NCBI GenBank assembly: GCA_041399065.1
Contig: JAWKTN010000004.1
Location: 868,001-932,000, forward strand
DNA length: 64,000 nucleotides
DNA from: JAGQPD01 sp020426865
GTDB taxonomy: Bacteria; Planctomycetota; Planctomycetia; Pirellulales; Pirellulaceae
Reading direction: 5' to 3'
Shown: in pieces, positions 9,829 to 18,357 of the stretch
Layout: every line of letters starts with the position of its first letter
How positions within the stretch are numbered: the first letter of the stretch is position 1
The notes under the pieces: generated by a model
The model's input: the letters and a program-made list of their open reading frames with translations, nothing else
Databases searched by the model: none
Told to the model about the DNA's origin: nothing
Position numbers and translations under genes: made by a program

Positions 9829-9907
9829 ACAAGGCGTATCTCTTTACTGCCGAAGCGATGCCGATCGTCCATCAATACTTTGAACAAACAGGAGGCGACG
9901 GTTTGCC

Positions 9908-10195
9908 ATGAGTCCCAAATGCTGTTGTCAAGTATTCTCGAGCTTAGTCAGTGCCGGAACGGACCATGGATTTGCCGAAGTCCCGGAACTGCATCCAGAT
10001 TTTGGTCTGGTGTTCTTTCTCCAGTATCGAGCCGTTGCTGCTGACAATGACGAGGTACTCTTTGAGCCGTCAAACATGCCTATCGTGCGAAAGGTTCGGC
10101 AAGCAATAAAGTTCTGCCCTTGGTGTGGTACGAATCTCGCTTCGTACTACGGAAATGACCCATCCCATTTTCCGTTCCTCACAATGCGCGATTGA
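9908..10195 (+). CDS. Small CPWCG-motif protein, possible immunity protein
   Basis: 95 residues. The C-terminal third has AIKFCPWCGTNLASYY, a zinc-ribbon-like CxxC motif seen in many small uncharacterised bacterial proteins. The N-terminal part has one Cys pair (KCCCQVF) and an acidic middle with FFLQYRAVAADNDEVLFEP. The ATG lies inside an ATGA overlap with the shifted frame of the upstream toxin-like gene, which is the classic arrangement for translational coupling, and GGAGGCGACGG upstream offers a ribosome site. The immunity role is inferred from position only; a stand-alone metal-binding protein is the alternative. Confidence 0.55.
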   Translation: MSPKCCCQVFSSLVSAGTDHGFAEVPELHPDFGLVFFLQYRAVAADNDEVLFEPSNMPIVRKVRQAIKFCPWCGTNLASYYGNDPSHFPFLTMRD

Positions 10196-10670
10196 CGAAA
10201 TACCGGTTGTCGTACTTCCGCAAAAGATGTCCGTTTAGGGTTATCAAAACGGTGGAGTAATGTCCTTCTCGTTTTGGCGACGCCGTGCCATGGATGGCGA
10301 GAGCAACACAGCACGAGGCGCAAAAGCCGACTTCCTTTTGCGGGCAAACGGTTTGGAGCGGAATGAACGTGTAGCTTGGCAAACACGGAGAGAACTGTTG
10401 GAGTCTGGGCAACGGATGAGTACAGGGATAGCGCTCGCGGCACCCCGCGTACCAGATCGCTTTCGCCGGTCACGCAAAGCTGACCGCACCCACCGCGACT
10501 CGATAATTCACCCAGGCAATTCGCGTACTACTTTGTACTACCGAACAGCCGCTTGTACTACCAAAACTTGATAAAAACTGATATGGTTTGAGAGAGTTTC
10601 GCGTCGACCCAATCACTAGAACTCGCGGAAAAACGCGGTTATTCACGGAATGACAGGGTTTACAGGTGGT
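10196..10670. other. Gene-poor accessory stretch
   Basis: About 475 bp with overlapping short frames on both strands, none convincing. It contains three direct copies of GTACTAC at 10525, 10535 and 10555, then AT-rich sequence leading into the tRNA fragment. Probably residue of an integrated element. Confidence 0.4.
10525..10562 (+). repeat. Three direct GTACTAC repeats near the tRNA fragment
   Basis: GTACTAC occurs at 10525-10531, 10535-10541 and 10555-10561, the last two as TTGTACTACC or TGTACTACC. Short direct repeats 100-150 bp from a tRNA-derived core resemble integrase arm-binding sites; this is suggestive only. Confidence 0.35.
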
Positions 10671-10714
10671 GCCTCATAACCTCGAGGTCGCAGGTTCGAA
10701 TCCTGTCCCCGCCA
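10671..10714 (+). other. 3' half of a tRNA-Met(CAT) gene, probable att scar
   Basis: The segment holds an anticodon loop CTCATAA, the 3' anticodon-stem strand CCTCG, the variable region, a perfect T-arm (GCAGG TTCGAAT CCTGT) and the acceptor 3' strand CCCCGCC plus A. The partner strands are missing: no GGCGGGG lies upstream and the bases 5' of the anticodon loop do not pair with CCTCG. It is therefore not a complete tRNA. Integrases that target tRNA 3' halves leave exactly this kind of duplicate at the distal end of the inserted element. Confidence 0.7.
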
Positions 10715-11009
10715 CTTGTTTTCGCGGTAGCGAACTACGCTCACCGCCCGGTTATACGAAAGGCCGATGCCCCCGGGCGTCGGCCTTTTCGCGCTCTATC
10801 GCCATTCCTGGCAACAACTTACGGTGATGGCCCAAGTCACTTGGTCTCGCGCCTGCGGCCGAGCGCGACACCCGCTTGGCGACCAGCCCGGGCGGCTCCG
10901 GGGACATTTTGGCCCGAAGTCTCGGCTGTCTCTGCGTCTCGCCAGGGGTCGGGTTATCAGGACGTTCGGTCCGCTCCTCCGGGCCGGAACGGGTGGTACG
11001 TCTCGCAAG
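10715..11009. other. Intergenic with terminator, otherwise empty
   Basis: Apart from the hairpin terminator at 10759-10789 this GC-rich stretch shows no credible gene or motif. It separates the tRNA scar from the end of the minus-strand metal operon. Confidence 0.4.
10759..10789 (+). terminator. Rho-independent terminator after the tRNA fragment
   Basis: AAAGGCCGA(T)GCC pairs with GGC(G)TCGGCCTTTT around a short C/G loop, ending in a T run. It lies 45 bp after the tRNA 3' end, as expected for the original tRNA transcript terminator. The stem could also serve the opposite strand. Confidence 0.7.
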
Positions 11010-12551
11010 CTAGCTAGCAAACGATTCGTTTACCCTTCGATGGGCATCCTGCACGGCGTTGACCGCAGACCTCACCCGTTCGAAGGTGCCCGCTTCGAGG
11101 ATGTCCTTCAACTGCTCCAGGCGACCGCGCAGCACCCGCGCTTTCGCCTGCTGGTATTCCGTGAGTTGCCAATGACGTAGGTAGTACCCAACCTGGAGTT
11201 TTCGCGTCAGATCGTCGTAGGCTTCGATGCTCTTGGCGGCTTTCTCTACATCCTTTGAGGACGCGTAGGATAGAGCGTCCGCTTTCACGTACCGCATATC
11301 CTCTAGCGTCTGGTCCGGTGCGGGGTAGTAGACGAAGCATCCTACAACGCTAAACGCAATTAGTCCCAGGATTGCCGTCATACCCAATACTGGCCCCGGA
11401 ACGGTGGCATTTAGCCATGAACCTTCCGTGGAGGCAAGGTCTTCTGCGGTAGTCGCCAGCTTTCCTTCCAGGCGATGGTTCGGGTCCCAAATGCGCAAGA
11501 CTAGACCACCCACGAACAGACAGGCAATCGCTGAGAGAGCCGTAATTTCGTAGAGCTGTGCGTCCTCCGTAAGTTTGGTCCATGCTTTCTGCGGTAAACC
11601 GGTAGTGTTGGATGACGAGAAAGGGCATGCGTACACGTCGAAGGCGTGCGTATGCGGGTGTTCGACTTTCACAGCAGAATAAAGGGGGTCGTTAACGGCG
11701 TAAGCAATAGCCATCACTACCGCAATGAATGCGGCCAGAAAAACGAAAGCTCGCTTGAAGCCGTAGGTGCTCCAAGCCCAGGCAATGAGTCCCAAATTTG
11801 CGCCCGTTCCAAGAGACAGCAATACATACGCCGCTCCTACGGAGTTGCCGTGGACGAACATGCCACCGACCTGCATCATGACGTTCAGTGGTGTCGCATA
11901 GGCGGGGAGCGCCACTACGAGCATCTTAAGTGGCGCCCACGAATCGGTGTGGGCCATTGAGTCGGTGAGGCTGCCGAACGGGAAGATCGCCGCCAGGACG
12001 ATACTGCCAGCCAAGCCAATCGCTGCGTAGTAAACGGTGGGTCCCACCATATGTCTGGACGCAACGACCGCGACCGCAGCTAGTCGTTTCAATCCCGGTG
12101 GGACCGGAGGGTCTGCGACTTCTTCGGTTTCGCTGTTTGGAAAAAGTCGATCCCACAGTATGCCGACGCTCGTTACAACAATTAGAGAACCTAGCGCAAA
12201 TGCCAGGATGACGATTGGGGTGGAAAGAGTGAGACCATAGAGCAAAGACAGTGGATTGAAGAGTGGCGCCGTGAGAGCAAAGGCCAAGATAGCTCCGCCC
12301 TTGAGACCCGCCCGCCTTAACTCGTAGGCCACTGGTATGACGCCAATTGAGCAGACGGGCAGTAGCATACCCCAGAGCCAAGCCTGCGGCAGGCTTCGCC
12401 AACTAGTTCCACCGAAAATGCGAAAGGTCACCTCGGGTCCGATCAGCTTCCGAAAGACACCGGCCACGAACAAGCCGACAAGCAACGTCGGCGCGCCCGC
12501 GAGCACAGCTTCGCCGAATCGGACCATACCACCCCAGAACACGAAATCCAT
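11010..12551 (-). CDS. DUF318-type permease with His-rich loop and C-terminal cytoplasmic extension
   Basis: 513 residues, last gene of the minus-strand metal operon. The N-terminal 290 residues are a permease domain of the DUF318/YraQ type with the signature LLPVCSIGVIPVAYELR near residue 65 and a second half containing LVVALPAYATPLNVMMQVGG. Around residue 300 a loop HPHTHAFDVYACPF carries three His and a Cys and could bind metal. Two further membrane segments follow, then about 120 residues of soluble helical sequence. Related permeases move arsenicals or other metals, or have unknown substrates. Position beside a His-rich lipoprotein and a ZigA-type GTPase makes zinc or another divalent cation the best guess. 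AAGAGG sits seven bases before the ATG. Confidence 0.75.
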   Translation of the reverse strand: MDFVFWGGMVRFGEAVLAGAPTLLVGLFVAGVFRKLIGPEVTFRIFGGTSWRSLPQAWLWGMLLPVCSIGVIPVAYELRRAGLKGGAILAFALTAPLFNPLSLLYGLTLSTPIVILAFALGSLIVVTSVGILWDRLFPNSETEEVADPPVPPGLKRLAAVAVVASRHMVGPTVYYAAIGLAGSIVLAAIFPFGSLTDSMAHTDSWAPLKMLVVALPAYATPLNVMMQVGGMFVHGNSVGAAYVLLSLGTGANLGLIAWAWSTYGFKRAFVFLAAFIAVVMAIAYAVNDPLYSAVKVEHPHTHAFDVYACPFSSSNTTGLPQKAWTKLTEDAQLYEITALSAIACLFVGGLVLRIWDPNHRLEGKLATTAEDLASTEGSWLNATVPGPVLGMTAILGLIAFSVVGCFVYYPAPDQTLEDMRYVKADALSYASSKDVEKAAKSIEAYDDLTRKLQVGYYLRHWQLTEYQQAKARVLRGRLEQLKDILEAGTFERVRSAVNAVQDAHRRVNESFAS

Positions 12552-12607
12552 CGTCAGCCTCTTTTCATTGCCTTTCGCACACTTGCAAATAGAACTGCCC
12601 AGTCAAG

Positions 12608-13177
12608 TCACTCTTCCGCAGTTGCATCCTCGTTGCCGTGCTCATGATCGTGGTCATGATCCTCGTCGTCGTGGCCGTCGTCCTCGGGGGACGCGGTCTC
12701 ACCAAGCAGTGGAATCTTCGCCTCGAACGCGGCGATGCCTTCGTCGATTGTCGCCTTCGCCGATTCGTAAGCGGCCACCTTGTCGCCGTCTTGCTTATGG
12801 AACGCGGAGTCGATGTCGCCAAATGCTTCGAATAGCCTGCCTACCTCCGACTTGATTTCATTCCATTCGCTCTCCGGCAGATCAGTCTCGGCAGCCAGAT
12901 CGGGCATCGCCTCCAACAGTTTGCCTACATCATGCAATGGATCGTGCGCAGCCTCGGGATCGCTGTTGTCCATGGCAGTCGAAATGGCTGCCCACATGTC
13001 ACGAAGCTCGTCAATTGCTTCGTGTAATGATTTCGGAGCGCCCTCGTGCTCATGTTCGTGGCTGTGCGCGTGGCCGTCCGTTTCTTCGCTTGCTTTCTCG
13101 GAGGAGTTGCATCCTCCGGTAACTGCGAGACCAAGACAAAGCAATGCCCCCATGTATCGAAATCGGAGTCGACTCAT
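12608..13177 (-). CDS. Histidine-rich lipoprotein, probable metal binder
   Basis: 189 residues. A lipobox LAVTGGC puts the lipidated Cys at residue 23. Directly after it comes a His/Glu cluster (DGHAHSHEHEHEG), and the C-terminus has a second one (DDGHDDEDHDHDHEHGNED). Between them is an amphipathic helical domain resembling a cytochrome c' / four-helix-bundle style protein without a haem motif. The two His-rich ends are what zinc-buffering or zinc-delivering proteins use. The gene lies between the MoxR gene (24 bp gap) and the permease (56 bp gap), so it may pass metal to the permease. Function is inferred; the lipoprotein and His-rich character are directly visible. Confidence 0.75.
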   Translation of the reverse strand: MSRLRFRYMGALLCLGLAVTGGCNSSEKASEETDGHAHSHEHEHEGAPKSLHEAIDELRDMWAAISTAMDNSDPEAAHDPLHDVGKLLEAMPDLAAETDLPESEWNEIKSEVGRLFEAFGDIDSAFHKQDGDKVAAYESAKATIDEGIAAFEAKIPLLGETASPEDDGHDDEDHDHDHEHGNEDATAEE

Positions 13178-13201
13178 CTACCTATCTCCTTGGTTGTTGG
13201 G

Positions 13202-14164
13202 TTAATCCCAAAGTGGGGTTGGCACATCGGCCAGGATTGTTTCGATCACTTTGTCCGGCGAACTAAAGTCGCCGGACAAGCGTATGCCGAGGACGGGTCT
13301 CGCCACGTCATGGACATCATCTGGAGTCACAAACTTGCGACGGTGGAGGAAGGCGCGGGCTTGCGCTACTCGCTGCAAGATAAGTAGTCCGCGTGGGCTG
13401 AGGCCGATGCTTACATCCGGATGTTCTCGCGTTGCTTCGGCGAGGTCGACAAGGTATCGATTTACCTTCTCCGCAACCGAGATGCTGGCTACTTTGTCTT
13501 GAATCTCAAGGAGCGATTCGGAGGTAATCACTGTCTCGGTGCTTTCACCCTGGTCACGATGCCCGATGTGGCGGGTGAGAATCTCCATCTCTGTCGCCCG
13601 AGCAGGGTAGCCGATGGACAGCTTCATGGCGAAACGATCGAGCTGGGCTTCTGGCAGTGGATAAGCGCCGTGGCTGTCAACGGGATTCTGGGTGGCGACC
13701 ACGAAAAACGTTTGTGGCAACTTGTGTGTCGTGCGGTCAATCGTGACCTGGCACTCCGCCATGGCCTCGAACAGCGCACTCTGGGTCCGTGGCGTTGCTC
13801 GGTTAATTTCATCCGCCAGTAGCACATTCGCGAAAACAGGTCCTTCACAGAACTCGAATTCCCGAGTTTTCTGATTGAACATGTTGAAGCCGGTGATGTC
13901 GCTTGGCATCAAGTCGGGCGTACATTGAATCCTCGCGTAGCGTCCTCCCACAGCGCCCGCAAGCGTTCGCGCCAGCGTCGTTTTCCCAAGCCCGGGTAGG
14001 TCTTCTAAGAGCAAATGACCCCGAGCGAGAAGGCACGCCAGCACCAACTCGACAACTTCCTCTTTGCCTCGAATGGCCGCATTCAGCAGTGCCCGGAGTG
14101 ACGAGATCGTATCTGCCATCGGAAGTTCTTCAACTAAGCCATCTGCTTCGAGTTTGGCAGTCAT
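13202..14164 (-). CDS. MoxR-type AAA+ ATPase (metal-island copy)
   Basis: 320 residues. Walker A is LPGLGKTTLART near residue 55, Walker B VLLADEINRATPRTQSAL, sensor 1 VVATQNPVDSHGAYPLPEAQLDRF, and the lid domain follows. MoxR ATPases act as chaperones that help assemble or load cofactors into partner proteins and usually sit next to DUF58 and transglutaminase-like genes, as here. The start overlaps the end of the transglutaminase-like gene by four bases (ATGA), indicating coupled translation. A second, separate MoxR is found at 44.6 kb; the two sequences differ clearly. Confidence 0.9.
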   Translation of the reverse strand: MTAKLEADGLVEELPMADTISSLRALLNAAIRGKEEVVELVLACLLARGHLLLEDLPGLGKTTLARTLAGAVGGRYARIQCTPDLMPSDITGFNMFNQKTREFEFCEGPVFANVLLADEINRATPRTQSALFEAMAECQVTIDRTTHKLPQTFFVVATQNPVDSHGAYPLPEAQLDRFAMKLSIGYPARATEMEILTRHIGHRDQGESTETVITSESLLEIQDKVASISVAEKVNRYLVDLAEATREHPDVSIGLSPRGLLILQRVAQARAFLHRRKFVTPDDVHDVARPVLGIRLSGDFSSPDKVIETILADVPTPLWD

Positions 14165-16503
14165 GCTGTCCCCCGATCGGCTTGCAAACTCGTGCGGGAT
14201 TCTAGCTTCCGCCTCGAACGAAAAGCGGCGGTCGCCGCATCACGGCAAAGTGAATCGACCTCATGGGGGGCGTACTCAAGTGGTATCCCTACACCGTAGA
14301 GAGCCCAATTGGAGAGGTCACGGAAAGCCGACGCCCAAGAATCGGCATCTACTTCAAGAGGCTGCGCCGTCATACCCCAGTGACTTAACGGAGCACCCTT
14401 TGCGCGAGAGTAGCCACGCACGTATGCTCGGCGATTGAGTAAACGCAGGGTCGAAATCACTCGATGTCTGACATCGCCCCACCGATGATCGATTTCCCAC
14501 CACCACGTGATTAGTCGGTCACACACTGCTGCTCTTTTGCGGAACACAATGATGCAGACGGCGAGCGAAGCCAACATAGGAAGAGGGTTACGCTTCAAAG
14601 CACTCCAAGTAAGGGCTGCGCGCACCAGCAGCTGAGACCAGAGAGACTCAGGAGCGAGCAAGACCTCGTAACCAGGCGATGGCTCGACCGGCAACCAGTG
14701 AAAACGGCCAGCGGAGACTGGCGAACCGCTTCCGGATGCCGACGCCAGCACCTCGACCCAAAAATGAGCGTCATCCACGTAGACTGAAGTAAGTCGCGAT
14801 TGTCGATCGTAGTGCTGGAGGTCCGCGTAGAATCCGCTCACCACCCGGGCCTCGTAGCCCAGGCTGCGAATTAGTAGTGCTGCGGACGTGGCGAAGAGAT
14901 AATCGGGTCCCCGCTTCGAATTAAACAGGAAATAAGCTGCAGCATCGTCAACATCTCCAGGGGCCATGTGCTCGGCATCGAGGACGTAGCCCTGACGCAA
15001 ACGCGCGCAGATCGCTTCGATTTTCTTCCAGTCGTCATCAACACCTGCAGTCCACTCCTGAGCCAGCGCACCAATGCGCCCGCCAGCCTGATTTGCCGTC
15101 GATGAGGTGCTCGGCAGATCGGGCATATCGGCAGCCGAACGCTGGAGCGACTCGACATGCATCACGGTCAGTTGCGGAATAAACTCCAAGTCGAGTGCGA
15201 GCATTCCGTCCTGTGTGGTCGTAAACAGTCTCTCGGTGTGCAACTTGTCGACATGGACTCCGACAGCGACCGGCGGCGATGGCACCCGGTCCGTCTTGAG
15301 ATTGATGATGCGAAGCTCATGACGGTCGCAGTACGTTAGCAGTTCATCTTCTGCAACATCCGCATAACGAGCCCAAGGGCGACCATCTTCGGCCGAACTG
15401 TCGAGGAATAGTGAACGTGATGGCGCGCTGTTCGATGACGCAAGTGTGTGGCCATCCCACAAGTCATAGGTGTGGAGCCCCAGATGGACAGGGACGCGAC
15501 CGGCAACTTGCAGCAGCGCGTGCGATCGCAAATCAGAGACTCTTGGCGTTTCCTGTTTGCGTTGCCGTATCGCGTTGAATTCACGGCCAGGTTGTTGGTT
15601 GGTCCCCCGCTTCTGATGGTTCTGCTGCATCATGCTCGGGGCGAGTGGAATGGCTCGTTGTCGACCTTTCTTGGGTGGTCTAGGAGGTGCGTCCGAGAAT
15701 TCATTGAAGCAGTCGTAGAGACTCGGCATCTTCGATTCGAGGAACAGTTCGCTCTCGATCGGACCGAATCCACTTGCGTTCTCTTTCGCGCTGACCATTT
15801 GCGGACCATCGCCCACACCGCCGTAGGCAAAATCGTCCTGCCATCGCGTGCCACCAGAGCTAGGCAGGAATCCATCAATGGCCGTGGTGAAGTGCCGACC
15901 AGTTGCGAGGGGCAGCAGAAAGAGCAATCCGATAGCGCCTAGTCCTGCCGCCGCACCGAGGGGTTTCCACGGAACGTTTCGCTCTGAATGCGATAGAAAG
16001 CAACCGCTCAGCCGATCCCAGTAGACACCCATCAACCACCACATGCCGACAATGGTGTAGATGAACAGCAGTGCTACTGTCCACGAATTCATGAACCACA
16101 GAATGCTGAATAACGCCAGAAAACTACTTGCTAGCGCAGCGAACTTATGGGCCAGCGAGTCTGTACGTTTGGCGACTAGGCCAAGCATCATATTTCGCAA
16201 CACGAGCGCAAGCAGGTTCTCGAAGGGTTGTCCCCAATGGGATGTCTCACGCTGGATCGCGTCCCAACAGAATGGAAGGAGGACGAGCATCGTGAAGCAA
16301 ATACCAGCCACGAAGCGAATCCTTCCAAGGCGCTCTCCGCTGCTGACAAAGTAGATCGCAAACGCTAGGAGTATTGCGGCTCCTAGGTGGAACCAGTCGC
16401 CGGCACTACCGCCCTGGCGGTCGTAGAGAGCGAGTTGAAGCATCAGCGTTGAGATCGCTGCCAAGACTCGCGATGGTCCGTTTATTGTCGACTCAGCTTG
16501 CAT
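14161..16503 (-). CDS. Transglutaminase-like membrane protein lacking the catalytic cysteine
   Basis: 780 residues from ATG 16503, chosen because AGGAGG lies eight bases upstream; the open frame reaches 16563. About six membrane segments occupy residues 1-180, then a long extracytoplasmic part with a transglutaminase-like core, one more membrane segment and a C-terminal tail. In the core the usual GxCExFA motif is GPDYLFATSAALLIRS: Asp replaces Cys at about residue 534. The His is kept (DDAHFWVEVL) but the Asp of RLDPTPG is Glu (LPVEPSPG). The protein is therefore probably not a transglutaminase or protease and more likely a structural or binding partner in the MoxR-DUF58 module. Confidence 0.8.
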   Translation of the reverse strand: MQAESTINGPSRVLAAISTLMLQLALYDRQGGSAGDWFHLGAAILLAFAIYFVSSGERLGRIRFVAGICFTMLVLLPFCWDAIQRETSHWGQPFENLLALVLRNMMLGLVAKRTDSLAHKFAALASSFLALFSILWFMNSWTVALLFIYTIVGMWWLMGVYWDRLSGCFLSHSERNVPWKPLGAAAGLGAIGLLFLLPLATGRHFTTAIDGFLPSSGGTRWQDDFAYGGVGDGPQMVSAKENASGFGPIESELFLESKMPSLYDCFNEFSDAPPRPPKKGRQRAIPLAPSMMQQNHQKRGTNQQPGREFNAIRQRKQETPRVSDLRSHALLQVAGRVPVHLGLHTYDLWDGHTLASSNSAPSRSLFLDSSAEDGRPWARYADVAEDELLTYCDRHELRIINLKTDRVPSPPVAVGVHVDKLHTERLFTTTQDGMLALDLEFIPQLTVMHVESLQRSAADMPDLPSTSSTANQAGGRIGALAQEWTAGVDDDWKKIEAICARLRQGYVLDAEHMAPGDVDDAAAYFLFNSKRGPDYLFATSAALLIRSLGYEARVVSGFYADLQHYDRQSRLTSVYVDDAHFWVEVLASASGSGSPVSAGRFHWLPVEPSPGYEVLLAPESLWSQLLVRAALTWSALKRNPLPMLASLAVCIIVFRKRAAVCDRLITWWWEIDHRWGDVRHRVISTLRLLNRRAYVRGYSRAKGAPLSHWGMTAQPLEVDADSWASAFRDLSNWALYGVGIPLEYAPHEVDSLCRDAATAAFRSRRKLESRTSLQADRGTA

Positions 16504-17773
16504 GTCGGAGCCTCCTAGGGCCGTTACGCCACCCCTTTCGGACTTGCGAGGGAATGTCCCCACCGGGCCTCACAGTCATCCAGCCGTTCGCTATCGGCCG
16601 GGTACACGACGCTGAAGAACTGCCCGATGCCGTAAGTAGCACAATGGAGTCACCAGCCGCACCGTCCGACAAGTCCGTCGTGATGTGGACCGTGAGTGCT
16701 GTAAGCGAGTGTGACAAACGAGACCTGTTTCCCCCTTCGACAGCGCTGGGTTCACTCGTGTCGAACTCGGCCAGCCAATCGAGCATTCCTGCGGAGTTGT
16801 TCCCGCTCGATACCGACCGGAACCTAGTGGTGTGGGATACCAGCGTCAGAGCGATGCCCTGCCTGAGAAGGGCCTCTCCAACACTTGCGGCAATGCGAAC
16901 AGACCATTCCAGGGTAGAGTCGGGGCCGCTTTCGGGGTGGAGACTAGGATGGGTATCGATCGTGATCGTCGCGTCGGCGACCGCCAAACCCTCCCGCTCG
17001 TAGGATACTAACGTGTCGTAGAGCGCAGTCTTGGCCCAGTGAATCTGCCGCATGGAATCGCCGTGCCGGTATTCACGGACCGTGGTGCGGTGTCCCAGGC
17101 TGCCCGCAGCACACTCGCTAGGCTGCCCGACCCACGATTGAGTCCCGGAGGGCAAGGGAAGCGGTGGCAAGGGAAACCGCTTGGGCCACACAATCAGACT
17201 CGACGCAACGTCGACGCGCCTCTTTGCTTTCCATAATCCAAAAGGGAATTCCGTCACAAGTTGCGGACAAGCGACCGGGTATCGACCACGCATTGCTGGC
17301 GTGAACTTCCAGCGGTGATGCCCTCGTGACCAGCCACCGATTCGAGCAATCGCAATTGTTGTCTGCTCGTCGGACGGACCAACTCGGTCAAATCCCCCTT
17401 CGACAGCTAGGCCCCATACCGGCCAGGGCCAGCGATTCGTGATGACCAACTCGGCATCAACCGGCTTACCCTCTTCCGTTCGCGTGGCGGCGAAACTCAA
17501 GTGGCAGGATACGCCCCGTATGCCGCACCAGGGCCAGGCACATCCGACGGCTATCACGGCCGCGACTGAGGCGAACACGACGAACCCTTGCGGCGCAACG
17601 AACAGCCCGCAGAGAAGGGAGGCGATCGCGGTCAGGGTTAGCACGCCCAGTGGTTGACGCAACGCGCGCAGGTAAGGAGTCGTCCAACCGCAATACTCTC
17701 GCTCAGCAATGTGACGGATAAACACTTGGTAGTTTCGCATGACGCTGGCACTCAGACGAGTAAATTGACTCAT
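16493..17773 (-). CDS. DUF58 domain protein (metal-island copy)
   Basis: 426 residues from ATG 17773, which has AAGGAGG seven bases upstream and forms an ATGA overlap with the MerC stop; the longer frame to 17929 lies inside MerC and is ignored. Two membrane segments occupy residues about 45-85 (LGVLTLTAIASLLCGLFV). The DUF58 signature is VREYRHGDSMRQIHWAKTA near residue 235, followed by a von Willebrand-A-like part (ATITIDTHPS). Partners of MoxR ATPases are typically DUF58/VWA proteins. It overlaps the following transglutaminase-like gene by 11 bp. Confidence 0.82.
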   Translation of the reverse strand: MSQFTRLSASVMRNYQVFIRHIAEREYCGWTTPYLRALRQPLGVLTLTAIASLLCGLFVAPQGFVVFASVAAVIAVGCAWPWCGIRGVSCHLSFAATRTEEGKPVDAELVITNRWPWPVWGLAVEGGFDRVGPSDEQTTIAIARIGGWSRGHHRWKFTPAMRGRYPVACPQLVTEFPFGLWKAKRRVDVASSLIVWPKRFPLPPLPLPSGTQSWVGQPSECAAGSLGHRTTVREYRHGDSMRQIHWAKTALYDTLVSYEREGLAVADATITIDTHPSLHPESGPDSTLEWSVRIAASVGEALLRQGIALTLVSHTTRFRSVSSGNNSAGMLDWLAEFDTSEPSAVEGGNRSRLSHSLTALTVHITTDLSDGAAGDSIVLLTASGSSSASCTRPIANGWMTVRPGGDIPSQVRKGWRNGPRRLRHAS

Positions 17774-18357
17774 ACTTTGCCTCCTTGTCCGTCTGTTGTC
17801 GCGAGCCCGACACTTCTGACAATTGATGGCTGAACGGGTTGCGATGCTTTTGCGTCCTGTTTCTCTTTGCGAGTCCTTATCGCGATGGCATGACAGGCAA
17901 GAGCCCCAATGCCCAACACGAAGGGCCACCGCCAGAACGGGATCGGCGCGTCACTCAGACGGAACTGTTTCGACTCGGCGAGCGTGTCGCCAAAGTGCAG
18001 GTGGCGATGCTGATGATGAGAATCCGCGACAACTTGGTGATGAGGTTGCACCACAGAGCTTGGCAATGCCCCGACGACGGTTGCACCCCAAATGGCTGGG
18101 AGGAAGCTCCTGTGCTTCCGCCATCCGGGAACGAAGGCCGCAGCGGCCAGCCCGAAGCAGATCGCAGCCATCCATTTATGAAATCCTTCATCGGACAGCC
18201 AAGTAAGGCCAAGAGCGGGCAAATAGGCCAGCACGAGCGGCATAGCCGCGCAATGGATCGCGCAGCCAATCGATGCGACCATGCCAGCCCGATCGGCCCA
18301 CGTGCTGCTTGGCGGCGCACCGAAGACCGGTTCGCTTGTTGCGGGTAAGGCATTCAT
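17770..18357 (-). CDS. MerC-family membrane protein with His-rich loop
   Basis: 195 residues. The family motif CAIHCAAMPLVLAYLP (Cys pair around a His) is near residues 32-47, in the first of about four membrane segments. A loop around residues 105-120 reads HHQVVADSHHQHRHLHFGD, a strong candidate metal-binding site not needed for mercury. MerC proteins carry Hg(II) in mercury operons, but stand-alone MerC-domain proteins are often found beside Zur-type regulators and COG0523 GTPases, which is the context here, and no merA, merR or merT is present. Zinc is therefore more likely. ATGA overlap with the GTPase gene; GAGGAG ribosome site. Confidence 0.8.
   Translation of the reverse strand: MNALPATSEPVFGAPPSSTWADRAGMVASIGCAIHCAAMPLVLAYLPALGLTWLSDEGFHKWMAAICFGLAAAAFVPGWRKHRSFLPAIWGATVVGALPSSVVQPHHQVVADSHHQHRHLHFGDTLAESKQFRLSDAPIPFWRWPFVLGIGALACHAIAIRTRKEKQDAKASQPVQPSIVRSVGLATTDGQGGKV

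Noticed and set aside
10260..10571. 103-codon frame near the tRNA fragment
   Set aside because: No domain, overlapped by other frames, and covers the GTACTAC repeats; not accepted as a gene.
10650..10714. Complete tRNA-Met gene
   Set aside because: The 5' acceptor strand and D-arm are missing and the anticodon stem does not pair, so only a fragment is called.
12579..12597. Fourth TGCAA-type operator before the permease gene
   Set aside because: TTGCAAATAGAACTGC resembles half of the dyad only; symmetry is poor, so it is not listed as an operator.
17770..18357. Mercury-resistance locus
   Set aside because: Only a MerC-domain gene is present, with no merR, merA, merT or merP; the neighbours are zinc-type genes.
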